A DNA stretch of 64,000 nt, taken from the NCBI RefSeq assembly GCF_041821025.1, contig NZ_JBGUAY010000003.1:248001-312000 (forward strand). The letters run 5' to 3'. Below are positions 52,246-61,415 of this stretch, one piece after another. The stretch is from Egicoccus sp. AB-alg6-2. Its GTDB lineage: Bacteria; Actinomycetota; Nitriliruptoria; Nitriliruptorales; Nitriliruptoraceae. Both the position numbers and the translations under genes were made by a program. Within the stretch, counting starts at the first letter, position 1; every line of letters begins with the position of its first letter. The notes beneath the pieces are model-generated. The model worked only from the letters and a program-made list of their open reading frames with translations, had not been told where the DNA came from and searched no databases.

Positions 52246-54623
52246 GAGTCACCTCCTGCGGCCAGTCGCAGCTCGTGCAGCTGCGACGGCGAGATCGGCA
52301 TGGCGCGGACGGTGACGCCGGTGGCGTCCTCGATGGCGGCGGCGATGGCCGCCGAGCCGGGGATGACGCCGGCCTCTCCGGCACCCTTGATGCCCAACGG
52401 GTTGAGCGGGGAGGGCGTCTCGAGGTGGTCGATGTCGACGGCCGGCACCTCGGTGGCGTACGGCATCAAGAAGTCCATGAACGAGGCGTTGAGCAGCTGG
52501 CCGTGCTCGTCGTAGGCCATCTTCTCGTAGAGCGCGCCGCCGACGCCCTGCGCGACGCCGCCGAGGACCTGGCCGCGCACGATCATCGGGTTGACGAGGT
52601 TGCCGCAGTCGTGGACGACGGCGTAGCGGCGGATGGCGATGTCGGAGGTGTCGGGGTCGACCTCCACCTCGACGGCGTGCATGCCGTTGGCGAAGGTGGA
52701 GCGCACCGGAGAGTAGTAGTCGGTGCCCTCGAGGCCCGGTGCCTGCCCCTCGGCGACCGGTGGCCTGGTCGGGTCGTTTGGCCCGGCGAACTGCGTCGCC
52801 GCCTTGGCGTGTTCGTCGAAGGCGTAGCGCAGCGGGTTCGACAGGGTGGCCAGCATCGACAGCGGCAGGGAGGTGTCGGGACTGCCCTTCACCTGGGCGC
52901 GCCCGTCGGCGAGCTCGAGGTCCTCGACGTCGACCTCCAACGCGTCGGAGGCGAGCTGCAGCGCCTTCTCGCGCACCTTCTTCGCGGCGAGGTGGACGGC
53001 GTTGCCCGACATCACCGCGGCACGTGAGGCGAAGGTGCCGACGGCATAGGGGAAGCGGCGGGTGTCGCCGGTGACGACCTTCACCTGGTCGAGCGGGACG
53101 CCGAGTTCGTCGGCCACGATCTGGGCGAAGGCGGTCTGATGGCCCTGCCCCTGGGTGCCCAGGCCGGTCGCGACCTGGACCGTGCCGTTCGGTTCGACGA
53201 GCACGTGGCCGCCCTCGTAGGGACCGACGCCGGTGCCCTCGACGTAGCAGGCGAGTCCGATGCCGAGCAGTCGGCCCTCGGCCGCCGCGTCGGCCTTGCG
53301 CTGGGCGAAGCCGTCCCAGTCGACCAGCTCCTTCAGCTTCGCCAGCGACGCCGGGAAGTCACCGGAGTCGTAGGTGTAGTCGCGGCCGTCCTGGAAGGTC
53401 AGGCCGAAGGCGTAGGGCATCTCGTCGGGCTGAATGAAGTTTCGTTCCCGCACCCGCGTGCGGTCGAGGCCGAGCTCCGCCGCGATCGCGTCGACGGTGC
53501 GCTCCATCAGGAAGCAACCCTGGGGGCGGCCGGCGCCGCGATAGGGTGTGACGGGGGTCTTGTTGGTGTAGACGCTGCGGAACTCGACGCGGTAGTGCTC
53601 GATCCGGTACGGGCCGAGCAGCTGGGTCGAGGTGATGATCGGGACGATCAGCCCGTAGGGGATGTAGGCGCCGTGGTCGTGGAGGAAGCGGACGTCGAGC
53701 CCGAGGATCCGCCCCTCGTCGTCGAAGCCCACCTCGACCCACTGGACCTGGCCGCGCTCGTGGTTGGCGGACACGAAGTGCTCGTGCCGGTCCTCGGTGA
53801 ACTTGACCTCGCGGTCGAGCAGCCGCGCCGCCCAGGGCACGAGGATCTCCTCGGGCCAGGGGTGCATGATCTTGACGCCGAAGCCGCCGCCGACGTCCGG
53901 CACGACAACGTCGACCTGGGCGAAGTCGAGTTCGAGGAAGGTCGCGATGGCGGCCCGCACGCTCGTCGGCGCCTGGGTCGAGGTGTGAACGCGCAGGCGA
54001 CGGTCGTCGGCGTCCCAACGGGCATGGACACCGCGGCCCTCCAGCGGCGTCGAGGCGGAACGCTCGATGTCGAGGCGCAGCGACAGCCGGCGGGGGGCGC
54101 GGGCGAGGGCGGCGTCGACGTCGCCGATGGTCTGGGTCAGTTCAGCCGCGACGTTGCCCGGGACGCTCTCGTGGACGTCCACGCCGTCGGCCACGGCGGC
54201 CTCGAGGTCGACGACGACCGGAAGGATCTCGTAGTCGACCCGGATCCGGTCGAGCACGTCCTCGGCGACATAGCGGTCGCTGGCCACCACCATCGCGATC
54301 GCCTCGCCGACGTGGTTCACCACGCCGTCGGCGAGCACCTTCTGCGTCACCGGCGCGGTCAGCGACGGATGCGGGATCAGCAACGGCATGGACTGCTGCA
54401 GCCGCGGCGGCAGGTCCTCGTAGGTGTAGATCGCGACGAGCCCGTCGACGGTGACGGCGTCGGTGACGTCGATGTCGAGGATGCGGGCGTGCGCGTGGGG
54501 GCTGCGCAGCACGGCGACCGCCAGGGCGTCGTGGCCGAGGTCGTCGAGGTAGCGGCCCTCGCCGCGGAGCAGCCGGGGGTCCTCCACCCGGGCGACCGCG
54601 GCACCGAACTGGCGCGTGGTCAC
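52242..54623 (-). CDS. Molybdenum hydroxylase large subunit (CoxL-like, not CO dehydrogenase)
   Basis: 793 residues from GTG 54623, overlapping the small-subunit stop. Xanthine oxidase-family landmarks: VGGGFGVK, the active-site loop PYRGAGRPQ at residues 360-368, GTQGQGHQT, and the catalytic Glu750 in GIKGAGEAG. Form I CO dehydrogenase needs a Cu-binding Cys in AYRCSFR at the same loop; here it is Gly-Ala-Gly as in form II and nicotine/quinoline-type hydroxylases. The enzyme therefore most likely hydroxylates an N-heterocycle using water, passing electrons through CoxS and CoxM. Substrate unknown. Confidence 0.9.
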   Translation of the reverse strand: MTTRQFGAAVARVEDPRLLRGEGRYLDDLGHDALAVAVLRSPHAHARILDIDVTDAVTVDGLVAIYTYEDLPPRLQQSMPLLIPHPSLTAPVTQKVLADGVVNHVGEAIAMVVASDRYVAEDVLDRIRVDYEILPVVVDLEAAVADGVDVHESVPGNVAAELTQTIGDVDAALARAPRRLSLRLDIERSASTPLEGRGVHARWDADDRRLRVHTSTQAPTSVRAAIATFLELDFAQVDVVVPDVGGGFGVKIMHPWPEEILVPWAARLLDREVKFTEDRHEHFVSANHERGQVQWVEVGFDDEGRILGLDVRFLHDHGAYIPYGLIVPIITSTQLLGPYRIEHYRVEFRSVYTNKTPVTPYRGAGRPQGCFLMERTVDAIAAELGLDRTRVRERNFIQPDEMPYAFGLTFQDGRDYTYDSGDFPASLAKLKELVDWDGFAQRKADAAAEGRLLGIGLACYVEGTGVGPYEGGHVLVEPNGTVQVATGLGTQGQGHQTAFAQIVADELGVPLDQVKVVTGDTRRFPYAVGTFASRAAVMSGNAVHLAAKKVREKALQLASDALEVDVEDLELADGRAQVKGSPDTSLPLSMLATLSNPLRYAFDEHAKAATQFAGPNDPTRPPVAEGQAPGLEGTDYYSPVRSTFANGMHAVEVEVDPDTSDIAIRRYAVVHDCGNLVNPMIVRGQVLGGVAQGVGGALYEKMAYDEHGQLLNASFMDFLMPYATEVPAVDIDHLETPSPLNPLGIKGAGEAGVIPGSAAIAAAIEDATGVTVRAMPISPSQLHELRLAAGGDS

Positions 54624-55147
54624 GGCTGCACCTCCGGCCGGTGCTGCTGGCGTGGGTCGGCGCCCGTCGCGCGAAAGGCCCCGGCGGCCTGCTCGACCGC
54701 GGCCAGGATGCCGGCGTAACCGGTGCAGCGGCACAGGTTGCCCGCCATGCCCTCGCGGACGTCGTCGTGGTCGGCGTCGGGGTGCTCGGCGAGGAAGCCA
54801 CAGGCCGACATCACCATGCCGGGCGTGCAGAAGCCGCACTGCAGCCCGTGGCAGTCGCGGAACGCGGCCTGCACCGGGTGCAGGGTGCCGTCGTCGGCGG
54901 CCAACCCTTCGACGGTCGTCACCTCCGCGCCGTCGACGGCGACGGCGAAGACCAGGCACGACCGCACGTTGCGCCCGTCGAGCAGCACGGTGCAGGCACC
55001 GCACACCCCGTGTTCGCAACCCACGTGGGTCCCGGTCAGCCGCAGATCGTGACGCAGGAAGTCCGACAACAACCGGCGGGCGGGCACCGTCGCACGGTGC
55101 AGCGCGCCGTTGACGGTCACCGTGACCTCGTGGTGTGGCTCGGTCAC
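54620..55147 (-). CDS. Molybdenum hydroxylase 2[2Fe-2S] small subunit (CoxS-like)
   Basis: 175 residues from GTG 55147, overlapping the FAD subunit stop. A plant-type [2Fe-2S] centre is formed by GCEHGVCGACTVLLDG plus the Cys in VRSCLVF, and the helical [2Fe-2S] centre by LQCGFCTPGM and NLCRCTGY. Both are complete. It relays electrons from the molybdenum site to FAD. Confidence 0.95.
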   Translation of the reverse strand: MTEPHHEVTVTVNGALHRATVPARRLLSDFLRHDLRLTGTHVGCEHGVCGACTVLLDGRNVRSCLVFAVAVDGAEVTTVEGLAADDGTLHPVQAAFRDCHGLQCGFCTPGMVMSACGFLAEHPDADHDDVREGMAGNLCRCTGYAGILAAVEQAAGAFRATGADPRQQHRPEVQP

Positions 55148-56028
55148 GCGCGCACCTCCGTGTCGGTTCCGGCAGCCGCGGCGGCCCGGACCAGTGCCCG
55201 CTCGAGGAGGACGCCGGCCAGGTGGCGGCGGTAGGCGGCCGTGGCGTGGATGTCGTCGTCGGGATCGATGGCCTCGCGCGCGAACGCCGTCGCGTCGGCC
55301 GGGCGCAGCGCGTCGGCGGACTGGCCCGCCAGGGTGTCGGTGAGCTCGATGCGCTCGGGCAGACCGCCCACGCCGAAGAAGGCCCCCTGCGCGCTGCGAA
55401 CCCTGCGGTCGTCGTCCAGGTCGATCCGCGCGCACACGCCGGCCAGCGCGTAGTCGCCGTGCCGCCGCGCCAGTTCCTCGATCGCCATGCCGGTCCCCGG
55501 GTCCGGGACGGCGAACTCCACGGCGGTGGCCAGCTCGCCGGGCCGCAGCGCCGACTCCAGCGGACCGGTGAACGCTTCGGCGCCCGTGACGGAACGGACG
55601 CCGTCGCTGCTGCGCAACTCGAGTCGGGCGTCCAGGAGTGCCACGACCGCCGGCATCTCCGCGGCGGGGTCGGCGTGGACGATCGAGCCGACACTCGTGC
55701 CACGGTTGCGGATGACCGGATGGGCGACCAGCCGCAGGGCCTCGCGCAGCAGCGGCACCGCGAACGCCACCTCGTCGTCGCCCTCGAGACGACGGTGGGT
55801 GACGCGGGCACCGACGCGGACCCGGTCGCCGTCCACCTCGACGGTGTCCAGCGCGTCGAGGTGGCGGATGTCCACGAGCGCGGCCGGCGCGACCAGGCGC
55901 ATGTTGAGCATCGGAACCAGGCTCTGACCGCCGGCGAGGACCTTGCCGTCATCGCCGAGCTCGCCCAGCAGCGCCAGCGCCTCGTCGAGCGAGCGGGGGG
56001 CGTGGTAGGCGAACACCGGCGGTTTCAC
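55144..56028 (-). CDS. Molybdenum hydroxylase FAD subunit (CoxM-like)
   Basis: 294 residues from GTG 56028, with GGAGG about 8 nt upstream. The FAD pyrophosphate motifs are AGGQSLVPMLNMRL (AGGHSL in CoxM) and RGTSVGSIVHADPAAEMPAV. It is the first gene of an eight-gene run. Electrons leave FAD to quinone, probably with CoxG. Confidence 0.93.
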   Translation of the reverse strand: MKPPVFAYHAPRSLDEALALLGELGDDGKVLAGGQSLVPMLNMRLVAPAALVDIRHLDALDTVEVDGDRVRVGARVTHRRLEGDDEVAFAVPLLREALRLVAHPVIRNRGTSVGSIVHADPAAEMPAVVALLDARLELRSSDGVRSVTGAEAFTGPLESALRPGELATAVEFAVPDPGTGMAIEELARRHGDYALAGVCARIDLDDDRRVRSAQGAFFGVGGLPERIELTDTLAGQSADALRPADATAFAREAIDPDDDIHATAAYRRHLAGVLLERALVRAAAAAGTDTEVRA

Positions 56029-56097
56029 GTGTCCTGCCTCCCTCGCCCCTGGCCGGACGCCGCTCCCGGACGGCTCCCGCTCCGCCGAACCCGGGAC

Positions 56098-56130
56098 GCT
56101 AGCGAAGGCGGCTCGTGCGCTGCTCGTCAA
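56098..56130 (-). promoter_or_regulatory. Candidate promoter of the Mo-hydroxylase operon
   Basis: On the minus strand TTGACG lies at 56130-56125 and a TAGC-containing -10-like segment (GCTAGCGT) about 20 bp later, roughly 70 bp before the GTG at 56028. The spacing is longer than ideal. Confidence 0.3.
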
Positions 56131-56185
56131 CCTCTGCCGAATCGAACGCCGCCCGACTGTGCGACCGTGCCCGTCGGGTGACGCC

Positions 56186-56551
56186 TCACGCGGCGGCGAT
56201 CTCGGCCAGTTGCGCCGTCAGGCTCGCGAAGTCGCTGCCCTTCTGCAGGCAGGCACGGGCACCCAGACCGATCACCTGCTCGCAGAGCGACGGCTCGGCG
56301 AAACCGGTCAGGACCACGACGCGGGGCGAGGGGTCGTGCAGGTGGGTGAGGACCTCGAGGCCGTCCATCCGCGGCATGGCGAGATCGAGCAGCAACAGGT
56401 CGGGACGCAGGTCCGCGACCAGCTCCAGGGCCTCGGCTCCGTCCTCGGCTTCACCGACCACCTCGAACCGTCCGTCGCGCTCGAACAGCAGCCGCAGCAG
56501 CCGCCGCAGCGTCGCGTCGTCGTCGGCGAGCACCAGGCGCCACGTCATCAT
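56186..56551 (-). CDS. Stand-alone receiver (CheY-like) protein
   Basis: 121 residues from ATG 56551, which overlaps the PAS protein stop by 4 bp. Receiver landmarks: LADDDA, phosphoacceptor Asp56 in LLLDLAMPRMDG and the Thr/Lys positions VVLTGF and CLQKGSD. It has no output domain. It is coupled to a PAS protein whose kinase core is degenerate, so its phosphate source is unclear. The pair sits between the AllFGHK-like genes and the Mo-hydroxylase operon. Confidence 0.87.
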   Translation of the reverse strand: MMTWRLVLADDDATLRRLLRLLFERDGRFEVVGEAEDGAEALELVADLRPDLLLLDLAMPRMDGLEVLTHLHDPSPRVVVLTGFAEPSLCEQVIGLGARACLQKGSDFASLTAQLAEIAAA

Positions 56552-57543
56552 CGGTCCGGGCTCTCGACGTTGGCGGGCGCGGCGCGGGCGAGGTCGCCCG
56601 GACCGATGGGTTCGTCGCGGGCCGCCTCGCGCAGGGCCGTGGTCACCAGCTCCTGCGCGTCGCTGGTGGTGCGACGGACCAGCGCGACGCCTTCGTCGAC
56701 CTGCCCGAGCTCGAAGGCCAGCCACGCCGCCGACAGCCCCTGCACGACGTTGTCGTTGAGTTCCAGGGCCTGGCGTTGGCCCTCGATCGCGCGCTGCAAC
56801 CGCTGCCGATCCTCCTCGGCGCGGTGTACGTCGGTGACGTCCTGGACCGTGCCGAACATCCGGATCGGGTTGCCGGCGTCGTCGGTGACCACCTCGCCCC
56901 GACCCTGCACGACGCGGACCTCACCGTCGGGCCGCACGACCCGGTAGGTCACGCCGCGCACCACGTCCCGGCCGCTGCTGACCAGATCGATCCGACCTGT
57001 CACCCGATCGAGGTCGTCGGGATGGATCAGTTCGAGGACCCGGTCCATCGACGCCGGCTCGTCCTCGCGGAGTCCGATGATGCGCCGGTACTGCGCCGAC
57101 CATTGCAGCGTGTCGTCGATGAGGTTCCAGTCCCAGCTGCCGATGTCGGCGAGCGTCTCGAGCTCTTCGAGCTTGCGGGTCGCCTCGACCTGGTCGGAGA
57201 CGTCGCGCCCGTAGGCAAGGATCCGATCGCCGCCGACCGGGATCATCGACGCGCGGACCACCCGGCGTCCCTGGGGCAGCTCACGGACCGCCTCGTAGTC
57301 GGTCGGGTGACCGCCGGCGAGGGTCTCGCGGGCGCGCCGCACGACGTCGGCCAGCTCCGCCGGGGGATACAGCTCGCTCCCCAGGCGCCCCCGCAGCGAC
57401 GCGGCATCGATGCCGAACAGCGCCGCCATCGCCGGATTGACCGCGACGATGCGCAGGTCGTCGTCGAGGACCTCGAGCACGACGGCTCCGTCCTCGAGCG
57501 CCATGAACAGGCCGATGGCGGCCCCGGTCACGTCGTCCAACAC
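56548..57543 (-). CDS. Double-PAS protein with degenerate, ATPase-less kinase core
   Basis: 331 residues if started at GTG 57543, just before the first PAS domain; an upstream start is possible. Two PAS domains occupy about 10-120 and 130-245 (GTVQDVTDVHRAEED ends the second). The following helix reads ALELNDNVVQGLSAAWLAFELG, which aligns with the HisKA_3 core EL-H-D-xxxQ-xL but has Asn263 where the phospho-accepting His belongs. The protein ends about 65 residues later with no HATPase domain. It is likely a pseudokinase or dimerising ligand sensor that influences the receiver encoded next to it. Confidence 0.78.
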   Translation of the reverse strand: MLDDVTGAAIGLFMALEDGAVVLEVLDDDLRIVAVNPAMAALFGIDAASLRGRLGSELYPPAELADVVRRARETLAGGHPTDYEAVRELPQGRRVVRASMIPVGGDRILAYGRDVSDQVEATRKLEELETLADIGSWDWNLIDDTLQWSAQYRRIIGLREDEPASMDRVLELIHPDDLDRVTGRIDLVSSGRDVVRGVTYRVVRPDGEVRVVQGRGEVVTDDAGNPIRMFGTVQDVTDVHRAEEDRQRLQRAIEGQRQALELNDNVVQGLSAAWLAFELGQVDEGVALVRRTTSDAQELVTTALREAARDEPIGPGDLARAAPANVESPDR

Positions 57544-57643
57544 CGCCCCAGCACCCGGTGGCCGTCGAACGGGCCACGATCGCCGGAGCGTAACGCCCGC
57601 CGCCGCCCGTCGAGCGCGTTTCGCCCGCTTTCGCTGGCGGTGT

Positions 57644-59050
57644 TCAGCCGGCCGCGGCCAGCGCCCGGACGGCCTCGACGAACACCGCCATCGGTGGCTC
57701 GACCAGGCCCGCCCCGACCTGGCCCGTGCCGGCTTCGCGCCCCGCGATGCCGGTGTTGACGGCGGGCACGATGCCGGTGCGAACGACCCGCGTGACGTCG
57801 ATGCCGACCGGGGTGCCGCGGAACTCCAGGATCGGGATCTGGAAGTGCGGGTGCTCACCGAGGGCGATGTCGTACATGGTCTGCGTCGCCGTCAGCGCGT
57901 CGCCGACCGCGCCGCCGACGAACCGCACGATCGCGGGTGCGGCCGCCATGGCGAAGCCGCCGACGCCGGAGGTCTCGGTGATGGTGGAGTCGCCGATGTC
58001 GGGGTTGGCGTCGTCGGGGCCGTAGTCGCCCAGGAACAGGCCGTCCGGGACCTGGGCGGGCGCCGTGAACCACCGGTCGCCCGTTCCCGACACCTGGATG
58101 CCGAAGTCGGTGCCGTTGCGGGCCATCGCGACCACGACGCTGCAACCGGGGAGGTCGCGGGCCGGGTCGACCGCCGCCTTGCCGGCCGGCATCCCGAGGT
58201 TGAGGAAGAAGTGCTCGTTGCCGTTGATGAAGCGGACCACGTCGGCGAGGTCGCCCGGGTCGATGCCGGCTTCGAGCAGGGGCGGGACGACCTCGCGCAC
58301 GAACAGCGACGAGGCGGCCCGGTTGCGGTTGTGCAGCTCGTCGCCCATCTGCAGCGCCTGCACCATCAACGCCCGGATGTCGAGCGACTCGAGACGTTCC
58401 ACGGCCGCGGCCATCGCCGGTCCGAGCACGTCGTGCATCCACCGCAGGCGGGTGATCACCTCGGGGCCGTAGGCGCCGTAGCGCAGCACCTTGCCCAGGC
58501 CCTCGTTGAGGCTGCAGTACGCCTGGTTGCCGAAGGCGGCGTTCTCGATCACGAACATCGGCATGGACGGGCTCACCACGCCCGCCATCGGCCCGACCGC
58601 CTGGCGCGAGTGGCACGGCGCGAGCTCGATGCCGCCCCGCTCGGCGATGGCGACGGCCTCGTCGGGCGTCTGGGCCATCCCCTCGTAGAGCATCGCCCCG
58701 ATCAACGCCCCGCGCAGCGGTCCGCTGGCGCGGTCCCAGGTGATCGGCGGACCGGCGTGCAGGAACTGGCCGGTGTCGATGCCCACCGCCTCGCGGGCGG
58801 TCGTGATGCCGACCCAACGTGGTTCGGCGGACGTGATGCGTTCCAGCGCGGTGGCGTTGGCGTCCGCGATCCGGGGGTCGGCCGCGACGGTGGCCAGCTC
58901 GGCGGCGACGTCGCCGGCCGGCGGTCGCCAGTCGACGACCACCGGATCCACTCCCTGCGCCCGCAGCGTGGTGTCGAACAACTCGACGCCGGCGGTGACG
59001 ATGCGTGGCTGGCCGGCCAGCAGGCCGGCGAGCGGTTGGTCGTTGCTCAC
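57644..59050 (-). CDS. allG: AllG-like (YlbE, DUF1116) carbamoyltransferase component
   Basis: 468 residues from GTG 59050, overlapping the fdrA-like stop by 4 bp. It matches DUF1116 proteins: AEPRWVGITTAREA, IGAMLYEGMAQTPDEA, APCHSRQAVGPMAG and the C-terminal LEFRGTPVGIDVTRVV. In E. coli FdrA, YlbE and YlbF (AllF, AllG, AllH) have been assigned as the three parts of oxamate carbamoyltransferase, acting on oxalurate in anaerobic allantoin use. Gene order and coupling here (allK-H-F-G) support the same complex, though the physiological carbamoyl donor could differ. Confidence 0.9.
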   Translation of the reverse strand: MSNDQPLAGLLAGQPRIVTAGVELFDTTLRAQGVDPVVVDWRPPAGDVAAELATVAADPRIADANATALERITSAEPRWVGITTAREAVGIDTGQFLHAGPPITWDRASGPLRGALIGAMLYEGMAQTPDEAVAIAERGGIELAPCHSRQAVGPMAGVVSPSMPMFVIENAAFGNQAYCSLNEGLGKVLRYGAYGPEVITRLRWMHDVLGPAMAAAVERLESLDIRALMVQALQMGDELHNRNRAASSLFVREVVPPLLEAGIDPGDLADVVRFINGNEHFFLNLGMPAGKAAVDPARDLPGCSVVVAMARNGTDFGIQVSGTGDRWFTAPAQVPDGLFLGDYGPDDANPDIGDSTITETSGVGGFAMAAAPAIVRFVGGAVGDALTATQTMYDIALGEHPHFQIPILEFRGTPVGIDVTRVVRTGIVPAVNTGIAGREAGTGQVGAGLVEPPMAVFVEAVRALAAAG

Positions 59051-60519
59051 AGCGCGCCTCCCAGGAGTTCGACGGCCTTCCGGGCCGCGGCGGCGTTGCT
59101 GAGGTGCACCGAGGCGCCGGCGTCCACCAGGGCCCGGACCTGCTTGTCCCGGCCCTGGGGGTCGCCGGCCGTGCCGCACAGCGACACGACCACCGCGAGG
59201 TCCTCGCCATCGGCGATCGCCTCGGCGATGGCCGGCGCCAGTTCGGCCGCCGGGTCGGGATGCGCGCCGTGCCCGAGCACGACGTCCAGCAACAGGACCC
59301 TGCCACCGGGGCGGGCGGCCTCGGCGGCGATGCGCTCGAGCCGCAGCCCCTGGTCGATCATGGGGTGCGGACGGCCGCGGGTGAACTCGTCCTCGCCGAA
59401 GTCCACGAAGACGTGACCGGGGGTGTCGAGGCCGTCGTCCAGTGGCCGGCCGTCCGCCAGGGGGATGTTGGAGGCGATGGGTGCGTCGAGGTGGGACGCC
59501 GCGATCAGCATCGCCTCGTCGCAGAGGGTGCCACCGGCGAACAGGCCGCGGAGTTCGGTGTAGGTGCCCTGCCGTTCGCGCGGCGCGGGCCACGAGGCCG
59601 GGGGCGTGAAGGTCGCGCCGGCGATCTGCACCACGGTCCCCGCCGTGCTCGTGAGGTCGTTCGCGTCCGGCCCCAGCAAGGCGAACACGACGGGCGTCGT
59701 CAGCTCGTCGGCCAGCGCGTGCAACGCCTGGGAGACGTCGGGGTCGGCCGGCTTCGACAGCACGACGATCGTGGTCGTGGCCGGGTCGGCGTCGAGCGCG
59801 CGCATCGCCTGCTGGGTGGAACTGCCCCCGACGGCGGCTGAGAGGTCACGGCCACCGACACCGAGGACGTGGCTGATGCCGACGCCGGCGTCGTCGAGCA
59901 GGCAGGTCAACTGCTGTGCACCGGTACCGGACGCGGCGACGATCCCGATGGGTCCCGGCCGCACGACGTTGGCGAACCCGAGGCCGACGCCCGAGACGAT
60001 CGCCGTGCCGGCGTCTGGGCCCATCACCAGCACGCCCCGGTCGGCGGCGGCCTGTTTCAGCGCGACCTCCTGCTCGACGGGCACGTTGTCGCTGAACACC
60101 ATGACCGATGCGCCGGCGCGGACGGCGTCCATGGCCTCGAGGTAGGCGTACTCGCCGGGGACCGAGACCAGCACCAGGTCCGCACCGCCGGTCAGTGCCG
60201 CCGCCGTGGTGCGGGCGGGGGGTGCGTCGCCGAACCCGCCGCCGCTGGCGCCGCCACGGGTCGCGGCCAGGGCGACCTCGACCTCGGCGAGTGCGGCGTC
60301 CAGGGCGTCGTCCTGGGCGCGGATCGCGACGAGCAGGTCGTTGGGTCCTGCGTCGGGCGCTGCGAAGCCCATGCCGACGAGCAGTTCGCGATTGAGCTCG
60401 GTGCCCATCGCGACCAGCACCTTGTCGACGCCGGGCAGGTCGCCGACGCGGCGGCTGACCTGCATGAGACTGACCGAGTCGTGGTAGACGCCGCGGCGGA
60501 CGTCGAGGTGGTCGACCAT
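59047..60519 (-). CDS. allF: FdrA/AllF-like acyl-CoA synthetase-fold carbamoyltransferase component
   Basis: 490 residues. The fold is that of succinyl-CoA synthetase alpha fused to a beta-like part: GTELNRELLVGMGF at the start, DNVPVEQEVALKQAA, VMGPDAGTAIV, GIVAASGTGAQQLTCLL and LLLDVVLGHGAHPDP late in the chain, where a phospho-carrying His may lie. This is the FdrA/AllF family. The start overlaps the stop of the allH-like gene and the end overlaps allG. Confidence 0.91.
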   Translation of the reverse strand: MVDHLDVRRGVYHDSVSLMQVSRRVGDLPGVDKVLVAMGTELNRELLVGMGFAAPDAGPNDLLVAIRAQDDALDAALAEVEVALAATRGGASGGGFGDAPPARTTAAALTGGADLVLVSVPGEYAYLEAMDAVRAGASVMVFSDNVPVEQEVALKQAAADRGVLVMGPDAGTAIVSGVGLGFANVVRPGPIGIVAASGTGAQQLTCLLDDAGVGISHVLGVGGRDLSAAVGGSSTQQAMRALDADPATTTIVVLSKPADPDVSQALHALADELTTPVVFALLGPDANDLTSTAGTVVQIAGATFTPPASWPAPRERQGTYTELRGLFAGGTLCDEAMLIAASHLDAPIASNIPLADGRPLDDGLDTPGHVFVDFGEDEFTRGRPHPMIDQGLRLERIAAEAARPGGRVLLLDVVLGHGAHPDPAAELAPAIAEAIADGEDLAVVVSLCGTAGDPQGRDKQVRALVDAGASVHLSNAAAARKAVELLGGAL

Positions 60520-61415
60520 CAGCGGGTCTCCTCGGGAACGGGGGACGTCGGTGGCGCGGGCACGACGACGGAGGCGATCAGACGCGCGCCGGTCAGGATG
60601 CCGACGCCGAGATCGCGGCCGGACGTGGCTCCGACCCGAAGCAGCCGCTGGACGGCCGGGGTCATCGGTGCCGCGCCGGCCAGCGCGGTGAAGACGTCAG
60701 CGGCGGCGTCGCTCACCTCGCCGGCGACCGCGTGCGCGAGCAAGGCCGCAGAGATGGAGGTGGTGCGCGTGCTCGCACGCTGCACGCTGGCATCGCCGAC
60801 CTGACGGACCAGGCCGGTCAGACCGGCGAGGTCGTGGCCGTCGACGACCGGCCCGAGCAACGACACCGCGGCGAAGATGCCCGACAGCACGTCGTCGCCC
60901 GAGGGGGTCAGACCGGGCCCGAGCCCGAGGAGCGCGTCGGCCTGGCCCAGGGCGGCGTCCCGGTCGCCGTCCGCCAGGGCACGGTGCAGGCGGGACCGTG
61001 GGACCGCGAGCTCGTGCGGCAGCGGCGCGGCGGCCGTGGCGAGCAGCAGCTGGAGGGCGGACACGGTGTCGCCGAGGACGCCGGGGACGACCGGCGGCAG
61101 CGCGGGGCGGGGACGCCACCAGCGTCGCACGGCGGCCGCGAATCCGGGCAGACGGACGTGGTGGTCACCGACCGTGCCCTGCCCGCCGACGGGAATCCCG
61201 GCGAAGGGACGGTCGTCGACCTTGGCGCCGATGGCGATGGCGTTGGGATGGCGGACGCCGTCCGCGGTGACCAGCGCGAGCACGCCGTCGGTGTGCGCGA
61301 GGTAGACCGCGGCGGGGAACGCCGCGAGCACCTCGACCCGGATCGTCGGACCGGCGACGCGTCGGCGGATCGCGTCGCTGGCGCTGGCACCCACGACCGC
61401 GGGGGACCCGCTCAT
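60519..61415 (-). CDS. allH: AllH-like (YlbF, DUF2877) carbamoyltransferase component
   Basis: 298 residues. The DUF2877 signature LLGLGPGLTPSGDDVLSG is intact. It overlaps carbamate kinase by 4 bp upstream and shares the TGATG junction with the fdrA-like gene downstream. As part of AllFGH it would help transfer a carbamoyl group from a ureido acid to phosphate. Confidence 0.9.
   Translation of the reverse strand: MSGSPAVVGASASDAIRRRVAGPTIRVEVLAAFPAAVYLAHTDGVLALVTADGVRHPNAIAIGAKVDDRPFAGIPVGGQGTVGDHHVRLPGFAAAVRRWWRPRPALPPVVPGVLGDTVSALQLLLATAAAPLPHELAVPRSRLHRALADGDRDAALGQADALLGLGPGLTPSGDDVLSGIFAAVSLLGPVVDGHDLAGLTGLVRQVGDASVQRASTRTTSISAALLAHAVAGEVSDAAADVFTALAGAAPMTPAVQRLLRVGATSGRDLGVGILTGARLIASVVVPAPPTSPVPEETR

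Noticed and set aside
52242-56028. A carbon monoxide dehydrogenase operon
   Set aside because: Gene set resembles cox, but the large subunit has PYRGAGRP instead of the Cu-binding AYRCSFR loop, and the downstream genes handle amides and hydantoins.
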